From positions 1 to 7,104 of the forward strand of contig JAEZVV010000122.1 in the NCBI GenBank assembly GCA_023443095.1: a stretch of 7,104 bases of DNA, in the 5' to 3' direction. Of this stretch, positions 1-5,039 are shown piece by piece; position 1 is the first letter of the stretch, and the number at the start of each line of letters is the position of its first letter. Origin of the DNA: Pseudomonadota bacterium (GTDB lineage: Bacteria > Pseudomonadota > Gammaproteobacteria > Burkholderiales > Burkholderiaceae_F). The translations under genes and the position numbers were made by a program. The notes under the pieces were generated by a model that was not told the DNA's origin, did not search any database, and saw nothing but the letters and a program-made list of their open reading frames with translations.

Positions 1-67
1 TATATGGAGTTGCGCGACAGGCGGTAAGGTCGTAACGCGGCGTTTTTGCCGAAACGTCGAAGATTCA

Positions 68-86
68 GGCGCCCGGTCCGGGCGCC
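68..86. repeat. Perfect inverted repeat upstream of uvrD
   Basis: Nine-base arms, GGCGCCCGG at 68-76 and CCGGGCGCC at 78-86, flank a single T. In RNA this would fold into a strong GC hairpin with a very small loop. No T-run follows on either strand, so it is not a normal intrinsic terminator. It ends 21 bases before the uvrD ATG, just upstream of the -10-like box, so an operator or a stop for incoming transcription is possible. The symmetry is seen directly; the function is unknown. Confidence 0.6.
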
Positions 87-95
87 CCGGCCACG

Positions 96-101
96 TAGAA
101 T
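96..101 (+). promoter_or_regulatory. Candidate -10 box for uvrD (leaderless start)
   Basis: TAGAAT matches the sigma-70 -10 consensus at 5 of 6 bases and ends only 6 bases before the uvrD ATG. Transcription would start at about position 108, on the initiation codon itself. No Shine-Dalgarno sequence is visible between the box and the ATG, which agrees with a leaderless message. No convincing -35 hexamer lies at 16-18 bases, because that stretch is occupied by the GC inverted repeat. Confidence 0.4.
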
Positions 102-107
102 CGCCGG

Positions 108-2480
108 ATGAATAATTTGCTTGCGAATCTCAACCCGGAGCAGCTGGCTGCCGTCACCCTGCCCGATGAATCCGCCCTGATCCTGGCCGGCGCCGGTTCG
201 GGCAAGACCAAGGTCCTCACCACCCGTATTGCCTGGCTGATCCAGACCGGACGCGTGAGCCCGGCCGGTCTCTTGTCGGTGACCTTCACCAACAAGGCGG
301 CCAAGGAAATGCTGACGCGGCTGTCGGCGATGCTGCCGATCAATACCCGCGGCATGTGGATCGGCACCTTCCACGGCCTGTGCAACCGCATGCTGCGCGC
401 CCACTACAAGGACGCCGGCCTGCCGCAGACCTTCCAGATCCTCGATACCTCGGACCAGCTCTCGGCGATCAAGCGCCTGATGAAAGCGGCCGGGGTCGAC
501 GAGGAGCGCTACCCGCCCAAGAATCTGGCGAACTTCATCAACAGCTGCAAGGATGCGGGTCTGCGCCCGAGCAACGTCGAGGTCAACGACAGCTACAACA
601 ACAAGTTCGTCGAGCTCTACGCCGCTTACGACGCCCAGTGCAACCGCGAAGGCGTGGTCGACTTCGCCGAGCTGCTGCTGCGCTGCTACGAGCTGCTCGC
701 TCGCAACGAGATCCTGCGCCAGCACTACCAGGACCGCTTCAAGTTCATCCTGGTCGACGAGTTCCAGGACACCAACAAGCTGCAGTACCAGTGGCTCAAG
801 CTGCTGGGCGGCCTGGGGCCCAACGGCGCGAAAAACGCGGTGTTCGCGGTGGGCGACGACGACCAGTCGATCTACGCCTTCCGCGGCGCCAACGTCGGCA
901 ACATGGCCGACTTCGAGCGCGAGTTCCGTGTCAAGCACATGATCAAGCTCGAGCAGAACTACCGCTCGCACGGCAACATCCTGAACGCCGCCAACGCCCT
1001 GATCGCGCAGAACTCGAGCCGGCTCGGCAAGAACCTGTGGACGTCCGCCGGCGAGGGCGAGAAGCTGCGCGTGTTCGAAGCGCCGCGCGACCTCGACGAA
1101 GCCAGCTTCATCGTCGACGAAGTGCGCAACCTGATCGCCGAAGGCCATACACGCAGCGAAATCGCGGTGCTCTACCGCTCGAACGCGCAGTCGCGCACGA
1201 TCGAAACCGCGCTCATGCACGCCGGCATTCCCTACCGGGTCTACGGCGGCCAGCGCTTCTTCGACCGCGCCGAAATCAAACACGCGCTCGCCTACCTGCG
1301 TCTGGTCGAGAACCCCAGCGACGACACCGCCTTCCTGCGGGTGGTGAACTTTCCCGCCCGCGGCATCGGCGGCCGCACGCTCGAAGTGCTGGCCGACGCC
1401 GCCAAGGCGCACGGCCTCTCGCTCTACCACGCGGTGGCCCATATCAAGGGCACGCCTGGCACCAAGCTCGAAGGCTTCGTCAAGCTGATCGAAAGCCTGC
1501 GTTTCGAGATGAGCGGCCTGCCGCTGCCCGAGATCGTGCAGGTGGTGCTCGAACGCAGCAAGCTGGTCGAGCACTACCGCAATGACCGCGAAGGCGCCGA
1601 CCGGGTCGAGAACCTGGAAGAACTGGTCAACGCCGCCGCCTCCTTCACCCAGCAAGAGGGCTACGCCGAGGACGCCATCGCTACCGCCGGCGAGGCCGAG
1701 GTGCAGCTGCCGTCGCCGCTGGCGGGGTTCCTGTCGCACGCTTCGCTCGAAGCCGGCGACAACCAGGCCGAGGCCGGCCAGGACGCGCTCCAGCTGATGA
1801 CGGTGCATGCCTCCAAGGGCCTGGAGTTCCATGCGGTGTTCATCACCGGCCTGGAAGAAGGCCTGTTCCCGCACGACAACAGCGCGCAGGAGCAGGACGG
1901 GCTCGAAGAAGAGCGGCGCCTGATGTACGTGGCGATTACCCGCGCCCGCCGCCGCCTGTACCTGACGCTGGCGCAAAGCCGAATGCTGCACGGCCAGACC
2001 CGCTACGGCATCAAGAGCCGCTTTCTCGAAGAACTGCCCGAAGGCGCGCTCAAGTGGCTCACGCCCAAGGTTTCGCTCGGCATCGGCGGCCGCGCCGCCG
2101 CCAGCGGCTGGAACGAACGCGGCGGTGGCTACGGCGGCGGTGCTTATGGCGGTGGGCGTGAGCGCGGCGGCTACGGCGAGCGCGGCAATGGCTACGGTGG
2201 GGGTGGCGGCAGCTACGGCAATGGCTACGGCGCAAACCGCGGCGGCCAGACCAGCAGCCCCTCGGCCTACGCGGCAGCCGCATCCAACCAGGAGCCCATG
2301 CGGGCCGCGGCGACGGTGGGGGGATTCCGCGTCGGCCAGAGCGTGAGCCACGCCAAGTTTGGCGACGGGGTGATCCAGGCCCTGGTCGGCACCGGAACCG
2401 ACGCCCGCGCGCGGATCAACTTCAAGTCGGCGGGCGTCAAGGAACTGTTGCTGTCGGTGGCCAAGATCACTGCGGTGTAA
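108..2480 (+). CDS. uvrD: UvrD/PcrA-type 3'-5' DNA helicase
   Basis: This is a complete superfamily 1A helicase of 790 residues. In this family the enzyme unwinds DNA from 3' to 5' using ATP, in nucleotide excision repair and mismatch repair, and it removes stalled RNA polymerase. All core motifs are visible: Q-motif NPEQ (residues 9-12), Walker A AGAGSGKT (27-34), motif Ia VTFTNKAAKE (about 58-67), Walker B DEFQD (217-221), motif III GDDDQSIYAFRGA (249-261), QNYRS (about 284), motif V TVHASKGLEF (565-574), and motif VI with EERRLMYVAITRAR ending near residue 614. The C-terminal region TRYGIKSRFLEELPE supports UvrD/PcrA rather than Rep. It is longer than the usual 720 or so residues because of a glycine-rich stretch (about 666-713) before a final Tudor-like module (about 738-790), which in PcrA/UvrD contacts RNA polymerase. 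The ATG has no ribosome site but sits just after a -10-like box. Its codons are strongly GC-ending. Confidence 0.96.
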   Translation: MNNLLANLNPEQLAAVTLPDESALILAGAGSGKTKVLTTRIAWLIQTGRVSPAGLLSVTFTNKAAKEMLTRLSAMLPINTRGMWIGTFHGLCNRMLRAHYKDAGLPQTFQILDTSDQLSAIKRLMKAAGVDEERYPPKNLANFINSCKDAGLRPSNVEVNDSYNNKFVELYAAYDAQCNREGVVDFAELLLRCYELLARNEILRQHYQDRFKFILVDEFQDTNKLQYQWLKLLGGLGPNGAKNAVFAVGDDDQSIYAFRGANVGNMADFEREFRVKHMIKLEQNYRSHGNILNAANALIAQNSSRLGKNLWTSAGEGEKLRVFEAPRDLDEASFIVDEVRNLIAEGHTRSEIAVLYRSNAQSRTIETALMHAGIPYRVYGGQRFFDRAEIKHALAYLRLVENPSDDTAFLRVVNFPARGIGGRTLEVLADAAKAHGLSLYHAVAHIKGTPGTKLEGFVKLIESLRFEMSGLPLPEIVQVVLERSKLVEHYRNDREGADRVENLEELVNAAASFTQQEGYAEDAIATAGEAEVQLPSPLAGFLSHASLEAGDNQAEAGQDALQLMTVHASKGLEFHAVFITGLEEGLFPHDNSAQEQDGLEEERRLMYVAITRARRRLYLTLAQSRMLHGQTRYGIKSRFLEELPEGALKWLTPKVSLGIGGRAAASGWNERGGGYGGGAYGGGRERGGYGERGNGYGGGGGSYGNGYGANRGGQTSSPSAYAAAASNQEPMRAAATVGGFRVGQSVSHAKFGDGVIQALVGTGTDARARINFKSAGVKELLLSVAKITAV
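2119..2250 (+). repeat. Glycine-rich repeat-coding tract inside uvrD
   Basis: This stretch encodes imperfect GGGYGG, ERGGYG and GNGYGG units of Gly with Tyr and Arg, resembling RGG-type low-complexity linkers. At DNA level a 14-base unit, GGCAATGGCTACGG, occurs at 2183-2196 and again at 2217-2230, which points to slippage or unequal exchange. The frame stays open through to the Tudor-like C-terminus, so the tract is an in-frame expansion and not a disruption. It is probably disordered in the protein. Confidence 0.75.
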
Positions 2481-2510
2481 GGCGGGCGCGGTTCAGTTTG
2501 CGTATCGAAA

Positions 2511-2545
2511 GCCCCGGGCGCCTGCTGGCGTGCCGGGGTCTTTTT
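2511..2545 (+). terminator. Rho-independent terminator of uvrD
   Basis: About 30 bases past the uvrD stop, CCCCGG (2512-2517) pairs with CCGGGG (2532-2537). The stem continues as GCGCC with GGCGT across the loop TGCT, with one bulged G and one G-U pair. A run of five Ts follows at 2541-2545. Position and shape fit an intrinsic terminator separating uvrD from the region to its right. Confidence 0.8.
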
Positions 2546-2578
2546 GTCGATTTTTGTGCGGGATCGGTCGTGCATAAT

Positions 2579-2603
2579 GGCGGTAGCTTTGCTGCGCTAC
2601 GCC
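2579..2603. repeat. Stem-loop of unknown role
   Basis: GGCGGTAGC (2579-2587) pairs with GCTACGCC (2596-2603), with one bulged G, around an 8-base loop. It lies right after CATAAT, so it would sit at the 5' end of any transcript started there. No T-run follows. It does not extend into a tRNA cloverleaf. The pairing is seen; its function is not known. Confidence 0.4.
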
Positions 2604-2721
2604 AAAGTGTGGTCGATCTTGATGTCGAAGGACGCAGATAAGTCGCTGGAAAACCTTTTCTTCGAGTAGCCGATTCCGATTCTTGGCAAAAATGCAAGTC
2701 TTAAGTCCGCGGCCGAGAAGC

Positions 2722-2739
2722 GGTCAGTCAAGTCTGACC
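2722..2739. repeat. Short inverted repeat GGTCAG/CTGACC
   Basis: Perfect 6-base arms, GGTCAG (2722-2727) and CTGACC (2734-2739), flank a 6-base loop. It lies about 30 bases beyond the end of the minus-strand mini-ORFs, where a terminator for them might be expected, but no T-run follows on that strand. It could be a small operator or chance. Confidence 0.3.
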
Positions 2740-2767
2740 TCAACATAAAAGATGAGAGTCAAATAAT

Positions 2768-2908
2768 CTATAAGCCGCAGTTGTCGATAGCCAGCGCACT
2801 GGCGCTGAACGCCATAGCGGCCAGCCGTAGATGCTCAAGCCGCATTAGGCCGAACTGGATCGTTCGCAGCTCATCGGATGACAGGCAAGTACCGCCAGAA
2901 CCGGTCAC
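2768..2908 (-). CDS. Putative small protein, 46 aa (GTG start)
   Basis: This is a minus-strand reading frame from a GTG at 2906-2908 to a TAG at 2768-2770. GGAGG lies 6 bases before the GTG, which is an excellent ribosome site. The product begins VTGSGGTCLSSDELRT and its C-terminal half, rich in Ala and Leu (for example LRLAAMAFSASALA), could form an amphipathic or hydrophobic helix. I do not recognise the family. The frame overlaps the end of the upstream mini-ORF by 38 bases in another frame. The two may therefore be translationally coupled small genes, or one relic gene split by a frameshift. It ends about 360 bases from the SIR2 gene and points away from it. Confidence 0.3.
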   Translation of the reverse strand: MTGSGGTCLSSDELRTIQFGLMRLEHLRLAAMAFSASALAIDNCGL

Positions 2909-2975
2909 GGAAGGCCTCCACCAAATCTGCAGTTTCTTCGCCCTTTCCCGTGTGGCATGGCGCCGTGAGGTACAT
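2871..2975 (-). CDS. Putative small protein, 34 aa
   Basis: This is a minus-strand frame from an ATG at 2973-2975 to a TGA at 2871-2873. A purine tract containing GGAG and GGGGAG sits about 10 bases upstream of the ATG, somewhat far for a ribosome site. The product contains GEETADLVEAFRDRFWRYLP, which has a protein-like mix of charged and aromatic residues, but no known family is evident. It would be transcribed divergently from the SIR2 gene, with the 3008-3035 inverted repeat in between. It may be a real small gene or the N-terminal part of a decayed one. The support is codon sense and ribosome-site placement only. Confidence 0.25.
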   Translation of the reverse strand: MYLTAPCHTGKGEETADLVEAFRDRFWRYLPVIR

Positions 2976-3007
2976 TGGACGCCTGCTCCCCCCCTCCGCG
3001 CGACGCT

Positions 3008-3035
3008 ATTCGGCTGACCCTACGGTTAGCCGAAT
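3008..3035. repeat. 12-base inverted repeat, possible operator
   Basis: ATTCGGCTGACC (3008-3019) and GGTTAGCCGAAT (3024-3035) are inverted copies around CTAC, with one mismatch that becomes a G-U pair in RNA. The outer 8 bases are perfect. No T-run follows on either strand, so it is unlikely to be a terminator. It lies between the minus-strand mini-ORFs and the SIR2 gene, just upstream of the AT-rich promoter-like zone. That is where a repressor-binding operator for a defence operon would be expected. The function is inferred. Confidence 0.5.
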
Positions 3036-3072
3036 GCCAACATAAGCTTCAGGTTCTGGCTAGCTGTAGCGT

Positions 3073-3078
3073 TATATT
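3073..3078 (+). promoter_or_regulatory. Candidate -10 box for the SIR2-Argonaute operon
   Basis: TATATT matches the -10 consensus at 5 of 6 bases in the only AT-rich island before the operon. No good -35 hexamer is found at 16-18 bases upstream, so the promoter may be weak or activator-dependent. An alternative pairing of TTGAAA (3077-3082) with TATAGC (3104-3109) has a 21-base spacer and is less likely. A start near 3085 would give a leader of about 60 bases containing the GAAA hairpin. Confidence 0.25.
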
Positions 3079-3107
3079 GAAACTTTATACGAGGTGTCAG
3101 ACGTATA

Positions 3108-3121
3108 GCGCCGAAAGGCGC
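3108..3121 (+). promoter_or_regulatory. GNRA-tetraloop hairpin in the operon leader
   Basis: GCGCC-GAAA-GGCGC forms a perfect 5-base-pair stem closed by a GAAA loop, a very stable RNA fold. It ends 25 bases before the proposed GTG start and 10 bases before the in-frame ATG at 3132. It may stabilise the mRNA or tune ribosome access. It is too far from any T-run to be a terminator. Confidence 0.45.
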
Positions 3122-3135
3122 AACACCCGGTATGC

Positions 3136-3142
3136 GAGGGAG
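3136..3142 (+). promoter_or_regulatory. Ribosome binding site deciding the SIR2 start
   Basis: GAGGGAG lies 4 bases before GTG at 3147-3149. The in-frame ATG at 3132 has only CAACACCCGGT before it, with no purine-rich site, and the ribosome site itself would lie inside the coding region if that ATG were used. This favours the GTG. A further in-frame ATG at 3168 has no ribosome site. Confidence 0.55.
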
Positions 3143-3146
3143 TGAT

Positions 3147-5039
3147 GTGATTCAGACTATTCCGACGATGACGTCGCGAGAGTTCGCGACCGCGTTTTCC
3201 TTGAGGCCAAACCTGGTGGGCTGGTTCCTGGGAGCCGGCGCCTCCGCTGCTTCTGGCATCCCGACTGGCTACGCCATGATATGGGACTTCAAGGCTGAAA
3301 TCTTCGCTCGCCACGAGAAAATATCGAAGCGCGACGTCGACTCTGGTGACCAGGTCTGGATCGACCGGATGGACCAGTTCTTCAGGCGAACTTCGCTGCT
3401 GCCGCTCGATGGTGACCCGAACGAGTACGCCGCAGCCTTCGAGATGGTGTACCCGCAGGAGCGCCATCGTCGGCAGTACATAGACGATAAGGTCAGGTTG
3501 GGGACGCCTTGCTACGGGCACAAGGTGCTTGGCGCCATGATGGCGGCCCGCAAAGTTGACTGCGTGTTCACGACCAATTTCGATCCATTGGTCGAAGACG
3601 CCGCTCTGGCAGCCAACCAGTTGCTTCCCATCGCAGAGCAGAAGCGGCCGACAGTGGCGGCTATCGACTCGGGCGAGCGCGCGATGCGTTGTCTGAATGA
3701 GTCGGATTGGCCCTTGATTGCCAAGCTGCATGGCGACTATCAGTCGGTCGCCATGAAGAACACCTGGGCAGAGCTGGAGAAGCAGGACGTGGCGATGGAG
3801 CACGTCCTAGTCGAGGCGAGCAAGCGGTTCGGCTTGGTATTCGTTGGGTACAGCGGCCGCGATGCTTCAGTCATGCAGGCCTTGACGTCGGTGCTCAAGT
3901 ACCCGTCGCCGTTTCCGAACGGGCTCTACTGGGTCACGGGCTCCCCTTCGAAGTTGCTCCCTGCAGTGATGGACTTCCTGACGGCTGCGCATCACGCTGG
4001 CGTCGATGTCCAGATCGTCGAGTGCGCGACCTTCGATGAGCTAGCCTCGGACGTATTGAAGCATATGTACCTGCCGAAGGTGCTCTTCGACACCGTCGAT
4101 CAAGGGCGGCCGACGCCACGCTTGGTGCGGGTGAACCTTCCTTCCGGCAAGGCCAAGGACTTCCCGGTGCTGCGCTATTCGGCGCTGCTCATCGACTCCC
4201 TTCCGCGGGTCGCGCGCAGGGTGGTCCTGGCTCAGGCGCTGTCGACGCCCGAGGCTCGCGCGATGCTGAGGGCAAATGACTGCAGAGCCTGCGTTGCGGC
4301 ACACGGCCGCGAGTTGGCAGTCTTCGGCAAGGACGAGGAAATAGTCGCGGCGCTAGCTTCCGTCGGAGGGCAATTGGCCGGCATCGTCGAGCTGAATCCG
4401 ACTCAGGACAGTTGGGCCCTGGGGCTGCTGTATGAAGCGCTGACCAAAGCGCTGTCCAGGCAGCGGCCGCTGATCCCGCGCTACAAGCGCGCGGGGCATT
4501 CGCTCCTCTGTGCCGGGCCACGCGAGGGTGAAGACCCAGACTGGGCGCGCAAGCGAGAGCAGAAGCTCGCGCAACTGCGTGCAGCTTACGAAGGCCATCT
4601 TGTGGGCACAGTGCCCAAGCTCGACTTCCCGTTTCACGAGGGGGTCGACATGAAGCTTGAGCTGATTGAGGATCGTTGGTGGTGCGGCTTCGAGCCGTAC
4701 ACGTTTGTGGACATACCCCGCGAACACAGTGAGCAAGTTGCACCCGCTGAGGCTCCGAGCGCCGAGCGGGATGCGCTGGAGATGCCGACGGTGCGACGAG
4801 GAGTCGATCCAGCGGGTGATTGGCGAAGAGAGCGCTGGGCAACTAAGTACAACAAGCAATGGGGCGCCATCATCGACGCCTGGGCCAAGTTGCTTACGGG
4901 CAGCGACGACGAGATGTGCACCGTGCGTGCCTTCAGTCTGCGCGATGAGGAAGGCGTGGATGCTGTCTTCACGATCTCCAAGGTCACTGCTTGGAGTCGC
5001 CCTAGCCATGCCCATCCGTACTTCGATAGGACAAGGTAA
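3147..5039 (+). CDS. SIR2-APAZ protein, NADase subunit of a short Argonaute (SPARSA) system
   Basis: The protein has 630 residues from the GTG chosen for its ribosome site; an in-frame ATG at 3132 would add five. The N-terminal half is a SIR2 domain: WFLGAGASAASGIP with GAGAS at residues 29-33 (NAD binding), TTNFDPL with the catalytic-type Asn 144, LHGDY with the conserved His 195, and VFVGYSGRD (GYSGRD at 234-239). The rest, from about residue 290, matches the APAZ region that replaces the missing N-terminal and PAZ parts of short Argonautes. It has the landmarks WWCGFEPYTF (511-520) and WRRERW (559-564), the latter followed by an Asn/Trp helix. In characterised relatives (for example from Geobacter, Caballeronia and Paraburkholderia) this subunit pairs with the short Argonaute and hydrolyses NAD+ after guide-directed recognition of plasmid or phage DNA, causing abortive infection. 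Its stop overlaps the Argonaute start by one base. Codons are slightly less GC-biased than in uvrD. Domain assignment is strong; NADase activity here is inferred. Confidence 0.92.
   Translation: MIQTIPTMTSREFATAFSLRPNLVGWFLGAGASAASGIPTGYAMIWDFKAEIFARHEKISKRDVDSGDQVWIDRMDQFFRRTSLLPLDGDPNEYAAAFEMVYPQERHRRQYIDDKVRLGTPCYGHKVLGAMMAARKVDCVFTTNFDPLVEDAALAANQLLPIAEQKRPTVAAIDSGERAMRCLNESDWPLIAKLHGDYQSVAMKNTWAELEKQDVAMEHVLVEASKRFGLVFVGYSGRDASVMQALTSVLKYPSPFPNGLYWVTGSPSKLLPAVMDFLTAAHHAGVDVQIVECATFDELASDVLKHMYLPKVLFDTVDQGRPTPRLVRVNLPSGKAKDFPVLRYSALLIDSLPRVARRVVLAQALSTPEARAMLRANDCRACVAAHGRELAVFGKDEEIVAALASVGGQLAGIVELNPTQDSWALGLLYEALTKALSRQRPLIPRYKRAGHSLLCAGPREGEDPDWARKREQKLAQLRAAYEGHLVGTVPKLDFPFHEGVDMKLELIEDRWWCGFEPYTFVDIPREHSEQVAPAEAPSAERDALEMPTVRRGVDPAGDWRRERWATKYNKQWGAIIDAWAKLLTGSDDEMCTVRAFSLRDEEGVDAVFTISKVTAWSRPSHAHPYFDRTR
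5028..5031 (+). promoter_or_regulatory. Ribosome binding site for the Argonaute gene
   Basis: AGGA lies 7 bases upstream of the Argonaute ATG, inside the last codons of the SIR2-APAZ gene. With the TAATG stop/start overlap it supports coupled translation of the two subunits, as expected for a complex needing matched amounts. Confidence 0.6.

Larger units (their letters stand above)
2481..3131. other. Spacer between uvrD and the SIR2/Argonaute operon
   Basis: This 650-base stretch has no gene recognised by homology. It holds the uvrD terminator, then CATAAT at 2573-2578 (a weak -10-like box without a good -35). A GC stem-loop follows at 2579-2603, then an AT-richer patch (2668-2770) with a small hairpin. 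After that come two overlapping minus-strand mini-ORFs (2768-2975), a long inverted repeat (3008-3035), and the AT-rich leader of the downstream operon. Composition after about 2660 is less GC-rich than uvrD, which would fit the edge of acquired DNA. No insertion sequence, tRNA gene or duplicated attachment site could be seen. Confidence 0.6.

Noticed and set aside
1..67. End of an upstream gene
   Set aside because: The short stretch gives no convincing coding pattern or recognisable C-terminus. GGC/GCC around TTTTT near 40-50 is too weak to call a terminator.
356..1585. Plus-strand 409-codon frame inside uvrD
   Set aside because: It is very rich in Arg, Ala and Pro, as out-of-frame reading of GC-rich codons gives, and it lies wholly inside the helicase core.
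2573..2610. tRNA or small RNA gene near CATAAT and the stem-loop
   Set aside because: There is only one stem and no cloverleaf, and no T-run follows at the end. There is not enough evidence for an RNA gene.
2622..2669. 15-codon plus-strand frame (starts MSKDADKSLENLFFE)
   Set aside because: It looks vaguely like the beginning of a protein and could be the stub of an interrupted gene. It has no clear ribosome site and is too short to support a call.
2781..3017. Plus-strand 78-codon frame starting with TTG
   Set aside because: It has no ribosome site and its translation is rich in Ser/Arg/Pro. It overlaps the minus-strand frames, which have better start signals, so it is probably a shadow.
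3072..3803. Minus-strand 243-codon frame opposite the SIR2 domain
   Set aside because: It is antisense to a strongly supported conserved domain, and its translation shows no domain-like pattern. A long open antisense frame is expected in GC-rich DNA.
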